From assembly GCF_019175345.1 (NCBI RefSeq), contig NZ_CP077717.1, positions 1,278,001 to 1,342,000 on the forward strand: DNA of 64,000 nt, given 5' to 3'. The position numbers were made by a program, and so were the translations under genes. This DNA is from Saccharolobus shibatae B12. GTDB lineage: Archaea; Thermoproteota; Thermoprotei_A; Sulfolobales; Sulfolobaceae. This document shows, piece after piece, positions 53,208 through 64,000 of this stretch. The notes below the pieces were generated by a model. It saw only the letters and a list, made by a program, of their open reading frames with translations. It made no database searches and was not told where the DNA came from. The stretch's first letter is position 1, and each line of letters begins with the position of its first letter.

Positions 53208-54713
53208 TTACCTTCTTCTCCTTAAAGCTAATATCACTGCAATAATAGCTACTACTATTATCCCTATAATGATGGGAAGTAAATTACTAGACACAGATGA
53301 TTGTGATGATGGTTGATATCCATATACGACGTAGTAAGTCATTGAAGGATCATCAAATACCACAATTTTTCCGTTATAGATAAAGTAATTATTTGAGTTC
53401 AATTCAACCATTCCATTACTACTTTCTTTGAAAACGGCAAACGTCTCATTCTTCGCCATACTAACGTTAAAGATCACGTATTTTGAACTGCTGCTAACGT
53501 TAACAATCTGTGCAGTATAAGTCTTTCCACCCATGGATATATTTGATACTGTAACACTTGGCTCTACTTGGCTAACATACTCATAAGATCCATTGGGAAA
53601 TATGGTAACATATCCACCATTGGTTGTAGTATTAACGTAAACTAAAGTCGCCGGACCAGATACTTCAACCTTGTGATACAAATTGACATTTGCCGTACTC
53701 TCTACGCCTTGATTAGTAATAACTACTACTGCGGGACTTCCATTTACGGAAACTGTTGTGGACACTGATGGTTTAGCGTATTCTGCAGTTGGATTAATTA
53801 CAATCCTAATCCTAGAATCCACACTATTGTACGTCAGATTTATTATTAAACCTTGATGACTGAAGTAGATTGAGGAGAAAGTATTATCTAGAGAGCCCAC
53901 AAAAGTACCATTTACTCCAAAGAATTCGATGTCAGTGAAGTCCACATTACCTTGCAAGTTCGTAACCTCAGTGGATAGAAGACCACCGGCCTCACTACTC
54001 CATATCATTGCAGGAACGTAAGTCCCATTGTAATAGGCTATGGACGTGTTATAAGGTGCTTCAGCGCTTATCCCCTCATAATTGAACTCCATCTTACTAT
54101 ATCTTTGCGGATATGTGCCTTGAACGGTCACACTAAGTTGGAGTTCACCAGTCATTGTCAAGTTAACCTTATGTAGTAGTAATGTTAACGTCTTTTGATA
54201 CGTTATTTGAGAATGTGATATTGCAAAAGTCACATTGGCGAAACTACTACCGTTTAGGAACTGCAATACTAGCGTTGCAGTATTGTTAAAATAGGCTAAT
54301 CCTTTTACCGTAGTCGTGCTGTTTGTGAAACCAGCCCATACTACCTCGTCTATCAATCCGGGCTCAACTAGTAATACCCTGGCTAATTGCGGTATTTGTG
54401 ACGTAACGCTTATACCAAATGGGTTCACATTTACGCTTACTTGACCAGTATAATTGGTTAAGGGTCCTTCATTTACATTGAAGGAGTAACTATTGTACAT
54501 TATTGTCCTCTCGTTATTGGTTGAGGACATTGTAGTGTTATACGCACTCGATGAGTATTTGTAAGTTATATGAGATGGGGTAATTTGGAGTGTTGAAGAA
54601 TATTGTTGATACATTACGTACAGTGAGGGCGAAGATGCGTTAGCAACAAGAGCAAGTGTTGGTAAGGAAAGGAGAATAGTAATTAGGAGTAAGATTTTAG
54701 GTCTCATGGCCAT
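53208..54713 (-). CDS. Secreted, membrane-anchored surface glycoprotein
   Basis: The 501-residue protein has an N-terminal signal peptide (RPKILLLITILLSLPTLAL), a long beta-rich outer domain with more than twenty Asn-X-Ser/Thr sequons, and a C-terminal anchor LLPIIIGIIVVAIIAVILAL ending RRRR. I take the start at 54713 (or 54707), not further upstream, because a TATA box (cttttaaaat) lies about 26-35 bases before it. The fold is not recognised. Its place beside DUF973 and the ferredoxin-tailed membrane protein suggests a cell-envelope role near the sulfur-respiration genes. Confidence 0.7.
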   Translation of the reverse strand: MAMRPKILLLITILLSLPTLALVANASSPSLYVMYQQYSSTLQITPSHITYKYSSSAYNTTMSSTNNERTIMYNSYSFNVNEGPLTNYTGQVSVNVNPFGISVTSQIPQLARVLLVEPGLIDEVVWAGFTNSTTTVKGLAYFNNTATLVLQFLNGSSFANVTFAISHSQITYQKTLTLLLHKVNLTMTGELQLSVTVQGTYPQRYSKMEFNYEGISAEAPYNTSIAYYNGTYVPAMIWSSEAGGLLSTEVTNLQGNVDFTDIEFFGVNGTFVGSLDNTFSSIYFSHQGLIINLTYNSVDSRIRIVINPTAEYAKPSVSTTVSVNGSPAVVVITNQGVESTANVNLYHKVEVSGPATLVYVNTTTNGGYVTIFPNGSYEYVSQVEPSVTVSNISMGGKTYTAQIVNVSSSSKYVIFNVSMAKNETFAVFKESSNGMVELNSNNYFIYNGKIVVFDDPSMTYYVVYGYQPSSQSSVSSNLLPIIIGIIVVAIIAVILALRRRR

Positions 54714-54830
54714 ATCAATTTCATGTACGATTTTAAAAGTTTTATCCAAATATGGTATTGAAAAAGTTGTTTGAAGAGATTTATATTGGAAAGCCATTAC
54801 ATAAAGATTAAAAAATAATTATTTACTAAA

Positions 54831-55724
54831 TTATGGTTGATAAACTGCAGCTGTAGATATGTTAATTATATTTCCTCCAATGTTTATGGTTAACGTTATA
54901 ATGTAGGTGGTATTTGGAGCTAATGATTGTATATTCCCAAAGAATATTGCTACCTCGTTATTACCTATTTGTAATACAGTAGGATTTATAGCACTTGACA
55001 TAATGTTCGCACCCTCAATTTTCGCTGAGATAATGTTAGCTGGGGTTGACGAGTATAGTGTAACATAAGCGTAACCATCATTCCTTATAGTTCCTTGACC
55101 AACTTGATAGACTTGGGGAACTGAAGGCTGTTGTGTAGGAGTTGGCAATGGTCTCACTCTACCTAGACCTACATATGCCAAAATAAAGCCTACGAAATTA
55201 AGAATATCTATTGGTATTATTATTAGTATCCCACCTATCTTGACCAATCCCTCATTGTATAGCTCACCAACCCTGTAAAACCCTATACCAATTAGTATCC
55301 CACCAATCAGTGCTATTATTTCACCTAAAATCAATATTGGGACTCCTATCAATACAAATGTAAGCAATGCTCCAATAATGATAATAATTAATCCTACTAG
55401 ATAGAGGGTGGTCCCAGTTTCCCCTATACCAACATCCCTACCTAAGCTCTTCAAAATACTGAAACCACTCCTTATTCTCAATATGCCAACTAGCCCTATG
55501 ATAGCACCAATTAGTATTACTATAGCAATCCCTGCCAAAAGGCCAATACCAGCCGCAATTGCCCCACCAACGTTTCCGCTCGCAACTGAAAACATTCCAC
55601 CTAACACGCCAGCGGATATAATTACTAAAATTCCTATTGCCGCAAGTAATACAGAAAGTATCATAAATAGAGAACCACCCCTTAATTTTCCGATTCCTTC
55701 CAATTCTGTATTCTGTTGTGACAT
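54831..55724 (-). CDS. DUF973 membrane protein (second copy)
   Basis: The 297-residue protein has EGIGKLRGGSLFMI, several hydrophobic spans rich in Ile/Gly, the conserved loop RSGFSILKSLGRDVGIGETG, RVGELYNEGLVKIGGILIII and a C-terminal beta domain (IRNDGYAYVTLYSSTPANII). It is a paralogue of 49992-50924. A TATA box (gtttttaaatta) at about 55732-55743 on the minus strand lies near the end of the upstream gene, so it has its own promoter. Confidence 0.8.
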   Translation of the reverse strand: MSQQNTELEGIGKLRGGSLFMILSVLLAAIGILVIISAGVLGGMFSVASGNVGGAIAAGIGLLAGIAIVILIGAIIGLVGILRIRSGFSILKSLGRDVGIGETGTTLYLVGLIIIIIGALLTFVLIGVPILILGEIIALIGGILIGIGFYRVGELYNEGLVKIGGILIIIPIDILNFVGFILAYVGLGRVRPLPTPTQQPSVPQVYQVGQGTIRNDGYAYVTLYSSTPANIISAKIEGANIMSSAINPTVLQIGNNEVAIFFGNIQSLAPNTTYIITLTINIGGNIINISTAAVYQP

Positions 55725-55746
55725 ATTAAATATTCTAATTACTAAT

Positions 55747-57642
55747 TTAAAAACTTTTACTTTCCCTATTTTTCAGAATAGTTAGAACATTAACAATTTC
55801 TAGGTTATCACAAGCATCAACACATCTAGCACAACCAATACAACTTATCCTATTCGAATAACCCTTTGCTGAGATATCACTACTTATAGGGATTTTGACT
55901 GGGCAAGAAGCATCACACGCCTTGCTAACACACCCCTTACATGCATTAACGTCCTTCGCCCTTATCTTAAACAACACCTTATTAAATATCCCAGTAAGTG
56001 TACCAAAACCACACCAGCCTTGCCTAGCACATGAATATATTCCAAAAACTGGTGTCAAGAAGTAGAAGAACCACCATATATAGTTAAGTGTGAACATGCC
56101 GTAAAAGTTCAAGGGATCAATAGAAAGATTAATCTTCCCTAGTTGGTTTATAACGTAAAGGTAAAATGCAACAATCATTGGCACGAGAAAGATCCACCTC
56201 AAGTAATCCCAAACCTTACTGCTCTTCTTAGCTGAGAATTGCTCATAGAACACATTAGACCACATGTGAGCTGACATGCAAACAATGTTACAATAAACAC
56301 CCCTACCAAATAGCGTTGAAAATAATGCAATTACGATCAAGGAAATAATGAAAGGTGTTAAAGTCACGGGAAATATCATACCACTCATTCCGAAAATGTA
56401 ATAGTTTGTATAGTAAGGGATCAAAACTACGAATATTGGTATCCCGGTTAGAATACCTAAAGTCCACGCTTTTAAATATCTTGTCTTAACCTTCTTGAAC
56501 CTCTCATAAACTAAATAGCTCATCTCAGCGCCCATCATTATTACGTAAAATGGGGCCATGGTAGTTGTCATTACAGTCATGAATGGTACCATTACTAGTT
56601 TACCAAGTAAATTGTACTTCATTGTTGTCATAATAATCATTGTTAAAGGGTTAATTGGGAATAGCCACCAAAACGGATTACTGAAAGGCGATCTCATCAT
56701 ATGTGAACTCATCATCATCTCGCCGTTCATCGTACTAACGAAGAGTGAGTTAGTCAGATTGAACCCTAATACACTCTCTCCAAAACCCATTACCAATTCC
56801 GTTAAGTTTACTAATACGAGGAAGAGGAAAGGTTTAGGTGAGATTTTCTTAGCAGGAACATTGTAAAATATCAAAAAGAAATACCAAACCATTGACGCAA
56901 TCATAGATAGGGTAAGGAAATGTAAGTCGTTAAATGAAGCAAAAAAGGTTAAACCAAGCATCATTAGGAGGTTGAACAAGGATAGGGAGATTGCAACCAA
57001 TTGTCCTTGAAATGTCAACATTTTCATCTCTGTTAAATACAATAACACTATGTTTACTATCATGAAAAATGAAGTCAAAAGCGACATTGTGAACTCAAGC
57101 ATTCTGTCCATTAAATAAAGAGAGGGCATGAAGGCCATGGATATTGCAAATGTGGTTATGGCGAACTCCATAATGCTTCTTCTCCTCAATATATAGAGGA
57201 AGAAAATCGCATCACCTAACATCATTGCGCCATAGGCAGGATTGTTAACTGCGGTAAGTAAAGGATTAGGTAAAGGATTGAAGTAACTACCATAAAGATA
57301 ACCCATTGCTAACTCATCGAAAACTATGACCAACGATAATAATAACCCATATTTCCAATTTCTAGTAACATTAATAGTGTAATCCTTTATTATAAAAGAT
57401 GAGAATAAGGTTATCAACACTAGAAGTAATCCAAGTATGAAAAGCAATACATTAAGCTGAGCCAATGCCAAACTCTCAAACCCCATTATCAATACTATCG
57501 AAAGAAGAATTAGCAAACCCTTAACCCTTACGTATTCCCTTCTTAAAATTAAATCAAATATCCAAAAATCAAGTGCCATCATTATAATAATGTAAACAAG
57601 AGAGAACAACTTGAGTATAGTCTCATATTCCATACGATCCAT
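55747..57642 (-). CDS. Polytopic membrane protein with C-terminal 2[4Fe-4S] ferredoxin-like domain
   Basis: The 631-residue protein (628 if translation starts at the ATG 57633, better spaced from tttaaatttt at 57656-57665) has about twelve spans in its first 430 residues. A NapH-like segment (GRGVYCNIVCMSAHMWSNVF) and two more spans follow, and then a cysteine-rich tail: CKGCVSKACDASCP and CIGCARCVDACD, which fit two [4Fe-4S] clusters. NapH/PsrC-like proteins pass electrons between quinol and soluble carriers. It is divergent from sreABCD and may bring electrons to or from the quinone pool, but the long N-terminal membrane part is not one I recognise. Confidence 0.65.
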   Translation of the reverse strand: MDRMEYETILKLFSLVYIIIMMALDFWIFDLILRREYVRVKGLLILLSIVLIMGFESLALAQLNVLLFILGLLLVLITLFSSFIIKDYTINVTRNWKYGLLLSLVIVFDELAMGYLYGSYFNPLPNPLLTAVNNPAYGAMMLGDAIFFLYILRRRSIMEFAITTFAISMAFMPSLYLMDRMLEFTMSLLTSFFMIVNIVLLYLTEMKMLTFQGQLVAISLSLFNLLMMLGLTFFASFNDLHFLTLSMIASMVWYFFLIFYNVPAKKISPKPFLFLVLVNLTELVMGFGESVLGFNLTNSLFVSTMNGEMMMSSHMMRSPFSNPFWWLFPINPLTMIIMTTMKYNLLGKLVMVPFMTVMTTTMAPFYVIMMGAEMSYLVYERFKKVKTRYLKAWTLGILTGIPIFVVLIPYYTNYYIFGMSGMIFPVTLTPFIISLIVIALFSTLFGRGVYCNIVCMSAHMWSNVFYEQFSAKKSSKVWDYLRWIFLVPMIVAFYLYVINQLGKINLSIDPLNFYGMFTLNYIWWFFYFLTPVFGIYSCARQGWCGFGTLTGIFNKVLFKIRAKDVNACKGCVSKACDASCPVKIPISSDISAKGYSNRISCIGCARCVDACDNLEIVNVLTILKNRESKSF

Positions 57643-57927
57643 TCTAGTTTCAAAAATTTAAATTTTACTTGAAATAGCATTAGAAAAATAATATTGTAGA
57701 CTATTTTCCAACTTAAAGCAATTTTACAACTGAATAAATCTAATGTATAAATCAAATTTCCTGCATTAATGACGTCGAATCAATTTTAATCTTTTATATG
57801 AAATTTAATTTATATGGATAATTCAATTTTTTAAGAATTTTCGATCTAACGGTCTTATTTAATTATTGTAATTATCATTTTTCTCATTTTTTGCAAAAAT
57901 TTTTAAGTATGAAAATGGAGTAATAAC
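57643..57927. promoter_or_regulatory. Divergent control region between the Fe-S membrane gene and sreA
   Basis: For sreA, a TATA element (atttttaagtat, 57899-57910) lies about 18-29 bases before the first ATG, and ggag (57917-57920) is a possible ribosome-binding site 7-10 bases before the two candidate start codons. For the minus-strand gene, tttaaatttt is at 57656-57665. The centre is AT-rich; no strong operator palindrome is seen. Confidence 0.5.
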
Positions 57928-60900
57928 ATGATGGCAGAAAATAAAGGCTTTAGATTGAGTAGAAGGGACTTCTTGAAAGCTTCTGCCGCTGCTGGCGTTG
58001 TTGCGGGACTTGCTTATTTCGCATCAAAATACAATTTCAACATATTCGTCACACGGGATACCGTGGATAATGAAGAATTACAACCGGGTTGGCAATATTC
58101 TTATGCACCTAGTATATGCGCGTTTTGTTCGTCAACTTGTGATATTTTAGTGGAAACTGAATATAAAAATGGTTATATGAGGGCTCTCGAAATTGATGGT
58201 AATCCCCTCTCACCTCTAAATGAGGGTAAAGTTTGCCCTAGAGGAAGAGCTGGTATTTTCAGAACTTACAATATAGATAGGCTTAAGACACCACTAATTA
58301 GAACTGGTCCAAAAGGTACTTGGAGTTTTAGAGAGGCTACCTGGGAGGAGGCAATTAATTACATAATGCAGAGCATAAAACAATTGAATCCACAACCATA
58401 CGAATTCCTTTTAATTGGAGGTGGAATACCATGCGCAAATTACAAGCCCTATTTCATTCCGTTCACACTAGGTACACAAATACCTAATATAAATGGCACT
58501 CCAATGCAAACTTGTCTATTTAGTGATCAAGTGCCTATAGGATTCGTAATAGGGGGATTCGATTTACACGCGACTGATATGATGGATGACATGGCCTATT
58601 CTTCTTTAATAGTTGCATGGGGTACCAGTGGAATTCCTGCAGGAATATTTGTAAATAGGGCTATAAGGTATGCAAAAGGCATAGAAAACGGCGCGTATGT
58701 TATAGCAATCGATCCCAGGATGAGTGAGGCAGCATCTAAGGCTAATCTATGGATTCCAGCAAAACCTGGTTCAGATCTGTATATTGCTATGGCTATTATC
58801 AACTACTTAATCCAAAACAACTATTATGATGACGAGTTCGTAAGATATTACACTAATGCTCCCTTCTTAGCCTATGAGGAGAACGGAGTTGTGAAATTAT
58901 TGGAGGAGGATTATGATGATGATACTGTAAAGGCATATTACGTTTACGATGAGATAAGCGGGCAAATTGTAAAGGTACCACCGTTTACAAATACCAATAA
59001 ATACGACGTTAATGGTAATTTTATCAAGCCAGCATTGAACACCCCTCAAGGTTTAACTTATAATGGTAAACAAGTACAAACAGTATTCCAATTCCTTGCA
59101 CAAAAAGTTAGTAATTACACGCTTGAATACGCGGCTCAAGTTGCTGACGTTCCCCTATCACAACTTCAAGAGTTAGCATTTAGAATCGCAACAATGAAAC
59201 CAGTGACGATAATTACCGGGTTAAAAGGTTTCTTCAACGATCAAGCGGTACAATTTAGAAAAGCTTACGCCATTATAATGGCGTTAACTGGTAACATAGA
59301 CATTAGAGGAGGTTGGGTGTACTCTGCAGTATATAGAGAAGGTATTGAGAAAGTCGTAAATGCTTATAATAGCATGGTCAGTAATGGGAAGACGAAGCCT
59401 GGTATATTATTACAAAGGCCTGAGGTATTGGAACAACTACCAGTCAATGAATTGCCAGGAGCTTTCTTCGCTATGTTTCCTATCATATACGTTTATAACA
59501 ACCCTTCATTCTGGATGACTGGTGTTCCAGCACTTAGCTATGCCTATAATCAAGTTCTAAAGCAACAAGGGAAGAAACCAGCTGGAGCTTATACACTATT
59601 TGAAGAATCGGGATCATATGCCGCGATTAAGGGGCAAGTTACTTGGAATGGCCAACCCTATAAACCTAAAGTTGCAATGTCTTATGGAGGTTCACCATTT
59701 AACTTCAAATGGGATGAGTATAAACAAGTGTTGGAGAACACATTCTACATTATGATAGATATACTACCGACAGAGGCTAGTTTATACGCAGATGTGATTT
59801 TACCGGATGTAACTTATCTAGAAAGAGATGAATTCTTCTGGGATGATGGCCCAGCCATGGATAGGGCAATTAGGGGCAGATGGCAAGCGATACCAGTGTT
59901 ATGGCCTAATACCGCAAACGGTTTGGATTTATTCATAATGTTTGCGTACATGTTAAATCCCCAAGCTGGAGACGCTTATATACAATGGATGGCTAGGTTC
60001 GCTGGGGTACCTTTAGATACATTAAAATCAGTTATACAACAAGAGATGCCCAATTATCAACAATATTTAATGAAGAATAACGGTTATCCACCATGGGGAA
60101 GTTTTACAGCAAAAGCGTGGAGAGAGGCTCAACTTAACGCATTGTCAGAGGAAGTAAACATGCCTAAAGAGCAAATATTACAAACCTTAAGAAATAACGG
60201 TGTGATTGTAATTAAGACTGTTGATGATTATTTTGCAAACCATGAAAGAATACCATGGGACTTACCAGCTGCCACTCCAACTGGTAGAATTGAGATATAT
60301 TCAACTATATTATACTATTACGTTATACAGAATTATGGGTATGACCCAGTATGGGATCCAATAATAGCTGAAATACCACCAAATTGGAATGGAGGTTATG
60401 CAGTTGAAGATGGTGTTTATCACTCACCACCAACACCATATAACAATCCAACGTTTAAACCAGCACCACCAGAACTATTCTTCATAGAGTATAAGATCCC
60501 ACAATTCGCTTACACATCTAGCACTGACAATCCATTACTAATGGCTATTGCTTCTGACAGTTACCATAAGGATATCTTAATGAGGGCTTGGATAAATCCA
60601 ACTACTGCATCACAATTAGGAATTAACGAAGGAGATTGGATCGCTATCGAAAGATGGAAATTACCAAACCCAGATGGTAGTATACCTAAACTAATTGTTA
60701 GAGCCCATTTGACTCAGTGGATAAGACCAGATACAATAGGAGTACCAGAGCCTTTTGGTCAGAGGAACCCAGCATTAACTACTGCAACCAAAGCTGTAAA
60801 CGAGTTTGGCAATCAGCCAGTATCAGTAATGTGGACACCAGGTAGAAATCCTTTAGGTGGTTATCACATGAATGAGCAATTCACTGTTAGGGTTAGGAAA

Positions 60901-61062
60901 GCGACGCCTGATGAGATTCAAGCTGCAACACAATTGGCAAGTGTGCGAACTCCAGACACATTACCTTCACAACAAGCTAAAGTTACCACTCCTAACAATT
61001 CCGCTTCTCAAAGTGATTGGCAACAATACGTCTCATACGGTAATGTTTCCACATTAGGGTGA
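57928..61062 (+). CDS. sreA: Sulfur reductase catalytic subunit (molybdopterin, Tat-exported)
   Basis: The 1044-residue protein has a twin-arginine signal ([20 protein letters not shown]), a [4Fe-4S] binding set Cys64-x2-Cys67-x3-Cys71 with Cys103 (KVCPRG), and the DMSO-reductase fold with bis-MGD binding segments. Cys196 in MQTCLFSD is a likely Mo ligand. It matches the SreA type of Acidianus and Saccharolobus, which reduces elemental sulfur or polysulfide to H2S outside the membrane with electrons from quinol or hydrogenase. It is first in the sreABCD operon. Related thiosulfate or polysulfide reductases cannot be excluded, but gene order supports Sre. M1 or M2 may be the start. Confidence 0.85.
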   Translation: MMAENKGFRLSRRDFLKASAAAGVVAGLAYFASKYNFNIFVTRDTVDNEELQPGWQYSYAPSICAFCSSTCDILVETEYKNGYMRALEIDGNPLSPLNEGKVCPRGRAGIFRTYNIDRLKTPLIRTGPKGTWSFREATWEEAINYIMQSIKQLNPQPYEFLLIGGGIPCANYKPYFIPFTLGTQIPNINGTPMQTCLFSDQVPIGFVIGGFDLHATDMMDDMAYSSLIVAWGTSGIPAGIFVNRAIRYAKGIENGAYVIAIDPRMSEAASKANLWIPAKPGSDLYIAMAIINYLIQNNYYDDEFVRYYTNAPFLAYEENGVVKLLEEDYDDDTVKAYYVYDEISGQIVKVPPFTNTNKYDVNGNFIKPALNTPQGLTYNGKQVQTVFQFLAQKVSNYTLEYAAQVADVPLSQLQELAFRIATMKPVTIITGLKGFFNDQAVQFRKAYAIIMALTGNIDIRGGWVYSAVYREGIEKVVNAYNSMVSNGKTKPGILLQRPEVLEQLPVNELPGAFFAMFPIIYVYNNPSFWMTGVPALSYAYNQVLKQQGKKPAGAYTLFEESGSYAAIKGQVTWNGQPYKPKVAMSYGGSPFNFKWDEYKQVLENTFYIMIDILPTEASLYADVILPDVTYLERDEFFWDDGPAMDRAIRGRWQAIPVLWPNTANGLDLFIMFAYMLNPQAGDAYIQWMARFAGVPLDTLKSVIQQEMPNYQQYLMKNNGYPPWGSFTAKAWREAQLNALSEEVNMPKEQILQTLRNNGVIVIKTVDDYFANHERIPWDLPAATPTGRIEIYSTILYYYVIQNYGYDPVWDPIIAEIPPNWNGGYAVEDGVYHSPPTPYNNPTFKPAPPELFFIEYKIPQFAYTSSTDNPLLMAIASDSYHKDILMRAWINPTTASQLGINEGDWIAIERWKLPNPDGSIPKLIVRAHLTQWIRPDTIGVPEPFGQRNPALTTATKAVNEFGNQPVSVMWTPGRNPLGGYHMNEQFTVRVRKATPDEIQAATQLASVRTPDTLPSQQAKVTTPNNSASQSDWQQYVSYGNVSTLG

Positions 61063-61068
61063 TCCCTT

Positions 61069-61751
<683 letters not shown>

Positions 61752-61755
<4 letters not shown>

Positions 61756-63047
61756 ATAAATTCCTATTAGCTTGGACTATAATATTCATAATAATTGGAG
61801 GAGGGATATTACTTTATGGTATGAGCTTTAATCCCATGTCATGGGCTAATGGCCTAGTGACATTTACTGAGCCTAATGGCGAGCCAATACCTTGGGGACT
61901 TTTAGTAATTGGCTATATGTTTTTCGGAGTTATAGGTACTGGCGTTAGCACTTACAATTCGCTATATGAACTATTTAATAAGAATCATCCAGAAAAGAAT
62001 CCGTTTAAGAATATCTCATTAAGAAATGAGTGGATAGCACTAGCTGTACTAATACCGGGTTGGATTATGGTCTTTGCATCAACTTATAAGCCTGGAGAAG
62101 CTATCTATATTTACACGAGCTTTAGAGATACCTCAAGAATAGCTTGGAACGGTGTACTGTACGCACTTGTGGGTATTGGTATAATTCTAGAAATACTAGC
62201 CCTAATAGGGGAGAAGAGAAGGGAATATAAGGACCCTATTAGCAGACTCTTGGCTTGGCTATCATCTAAATCAGTATTGATATTAATAGTTGGTTATGCA
62301 ATACTAATGGAGTTAATATTGGATGCGAACTTAGGCTCAGTGTTCGGTTACTTATCAACATGGGTCTACGAATTCGGTCCATTCATGTCGATGCTATTCG
62401 TCATATTATCATTCTATTCAGGTATTGCGATGCTATCATTTATGACTCCATTATATAGTAGATTTAGAAAAGTTAAAGAAGATCCAAATGGTTTGAGTAT
62501 ACATGACGTGTATAAAATACTAGGAAGAGACGGTGTATTAGCTACGATAGCAGTAGGTTTCTCACTACTGTGGTGGTTATGGTTAACAGCAACGAATCAG
62601 CAAACTTCACCTTGGGCAGAGCTTATGATTTCTGGGCCATATAGTGTAGTCTTTCTAATAGGTGGAGTACTAGTTGGTGTGATAATTCCAATAATCCTTT
62701 ACGGGGTTGCATATAAGAAGGGAAGTGGCCATATGTTAGTAACATCTTCGATATTCACATTGCTTGGAATGTTCTCGATAATTACGATTGCTGATATTAT
62801 ACCTCAATCAATAACGTGGTATTATTCAGTCTCACCAATATCTCCATCAAATTCCAACTGGGTTTACGAATTGCGCAGTGTTTTCAATAACGGTCCATCG
62901 TGGACATTCCTACCATTCAATATATCGTTCTACGATATAGTATTCTTCATTGGCTCAGTACTACTATTACTTGGGATTTACACATTGGGCGTAATATTAT
63001 TACCGTTAGAAGAAGATGAAAAGGCAAGACACCTTATATTCAAGTGA
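61752..63047 (+). CDS. sreC: Sulfur reductase membrane anchor, NrfD/PsrC-like
   Basis: The 431-residue protein has about ten membrane spans beginning with [20 protein letters not shown]. The second and third spans are of the NrfD pattern ([40 protein letters not shown]), with a central [25 protein letters not shown]. It anchors SreAB and probably oxidises membrane quinol. ATG overlaps the sreB stop (ATGA), indicating coupled translation. Confidence 0.85.
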
Positions 63048-63053
63048 AGTCAT

Positions 63054-64000
63054 ATGACATCCCTTTTTTATTCACCCCTTATTAAATACCGAGTAGATGT
63101 TTTGCCCTCATCTGAGTTGAAAAAGGAAAACGTTAATGTCAAGGCCTTAGTCGTTATAGGAGATGGAATTGATAGGGAAAAAATTTCAGAAGATCTAGGG
63201 CTAAACCCCTTGCTGGTAAGGATAGTTGACAAGGATAGTAGTAAGGAAGAGGTAGAGTACAACAAAGTAGTTCTAGAAAACGCTTGGCTAGCAGATTTGG
63301 CTCCAGTTGAAGAGATAAAATCCATTGATAGACGAAGTCTTTTACGTGGAGAAGTAAAAAAGGTTAAAAAGGTTGATAAGCCAATTTACCTTAGCGAATA
63401 TTGTAATGGCTTATATAAGGCATGTAATGTATGTGAGTTTTCATGTCCTTACAATGCTATTAAAGTTGATAAGAAAACTGGAGTAAATATTGATTACACA
63501 AAATGTACATCTTGTGGTTTATGCTCAGCTTCATGCCCAGTTAGTGCCATACAATTTCCATCACTTTCCCAAAATTCGATTTTTGAATTGGCAAAGGTAA
63601 AAGGGGAAAAGAGGATTACATGCTATAAAAATACTAAAAATAGAGGAGTCAAGATACCTTGCTTAGCAATGCTATCAGAGGTAGATATAGTATTATTGAG
63701 AAGCAGTGGGAATTTAACCTTTGAATGCCCAGGATGTGAATTACAAGATAATCTAAAGCATTTCATTGAAGTGATCAAGGAATATAATGAGAGAATAGGA
63801 GGAATCAGCTTTTATTCCCCATCTAAAAAAATTGAGGCAAAAGAGACAAAGGAACTAAATACTACTCCACAATCATTTTTCAATAGGGCTGAGGCTAGAA
63901 GAAACATAAGTGATGAACTGCCATACATACTATTTGATGTGAGTATTGATAATAACAGATGTACTTTATGTGAAAGCTGCGTTAATTGGTGCCCCACATC
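63054..64000 (+). CDS. sreD: Sulfur reductase cluster polyferredoxin protein, incomplete at window end
   Basis: ATG at 63054, 6 bases after the sreC stop, opens a frame with no stop up to base 64000, giving 315 complete codons. It shows IDRRSLLRG, then CNVCEFSCPYNAI and CTSCGLCSASCPVSAIQFP (two [4Fe-4S] sets), further cysteines CYKN and CPGC, and a third set starting CTLCESCVNWCP at the edge. It is a soluble iron-sulfur protein of the SreD type. Its role is not established; electron transfer or assembly of the complex are both plausible. The C-terminus lies outside the window. Confidence 0.8.
   Translation, partial: MTSLFYSPLIKYRVDVLPSSELKKENVNVKALVVIGDGIDREKISEDLGLNPLLVRIVDKDSSKEEVEYNKVVLENAWLADLAPVEEIKSIDRRSLLRGEVKKVKKVDKPIYLSEYCNGLYKACNVCEFSCPYNAIKVDKKTGVNIDYTKCTSCGLCSASCPVSAIQFPSLSQNSIFELAKVKGEKRITCYKNTKNRGVKIPCLAMLSEVDIVLLRSSGNLTFECPGCELQDNLKHFIEVIKEYNERIGGISFYSPSKKIEAKETKELNTTPQSFFNRAEARRNISDELPYILFDVSIDNNRCTLCESCVNWCPT

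Overview
The window is archaeal and almost certainly from a Sulfolobales genome, most likely a Saccharolobus/Sulfolobus relative. The evidence is AT-rich DNA, leaderless genes with a TATA box about 25-30 bases before the start codon, a very dense mix of insertion sequences of types common in this order (IS5-, IS110-, IS256-, IS4/ISH3-, IS630- and IS200/IS605-like), DUF973 membrane proteins, and a sulfur-reductase (sre) operon. I see no tRNA, rRNA or CRISPR array.

Region 1 (1-31.5 kb) is a cell-surface glycan island broken up by mobile DNA. Recognisable cargo is a sulfatase/phosphotransferase-superfamily enzyme (3697-4998), a methyltransferase with a FemAB-like acyltransferase (7399-9082), one GT2 and several GT4 glycosyltransferases, a FkbM methyltransferase fragment, a 722-residue membrane protein with a large outer domain (19707-21875) plus a fragment of a relative, and an intact four-gene operon (27677-31504) for a nucleotide-sugar route: UTP-glucose-1-phosphate uridylyltransferase, UDP-glucose dehydrogenase, a UDP-glucuronate decarboxylase-like SDR, and a CgeB-like glycosyltransferase. 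Between these lie nested insertion sequences, many as inverted near-identical pairs (1471-2744 with 9754-11028; 5267-7019 with 25777-27386). Several glycan genes are truncated exactly at element ends. The IS110-like elements carry a structured non-coding leader that looks like a bridge RNA, and two derivatives keep this leader without any transposase.

Region 2 (31.5-41.6 kb) holds a frameshifted DDE element, several MITE-like deletion derivatives, a frameshifted ClpP-class protease gene with a 54-residue partner, a candidate defence-type pair (ABC/OLD-like ATPase plus a possible PD-(D/E)XK protein with a frameshift in a T run) preceded by an unknown helical protein, a TnpB element, a VapBC pair, and a coiled-coil protein with a C-terminal nuclease-like domain.

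Region 3 (41.6-53 kb) is more ordinary chromosome: a phenylacetate-CoA-ligase-like enzyme, CbiZ adenosylcobinamide amidohydrolase, an MFS transporter, a GntR/YtrA regulator with two membrane proteins, an AEC-type permease, an SRPBCC-like protein, a DUF973 protein, HepT toxin debris, a second TnpB element and a DsrE-like gene cut by it.

Region 4 (53-64 kb) centres on sulfur respiration: sreA (Tat-exported molybdopterin catalytic subunit), sreB (four [4Fe-4S] clusters), sreC (membrane anchor) and sreD (running off the window). Divergent from it are a polytopic membrane protein with a ferredoxin-like tail, a second DUF973 protein and a membrane-anchored surface glycoprotein.
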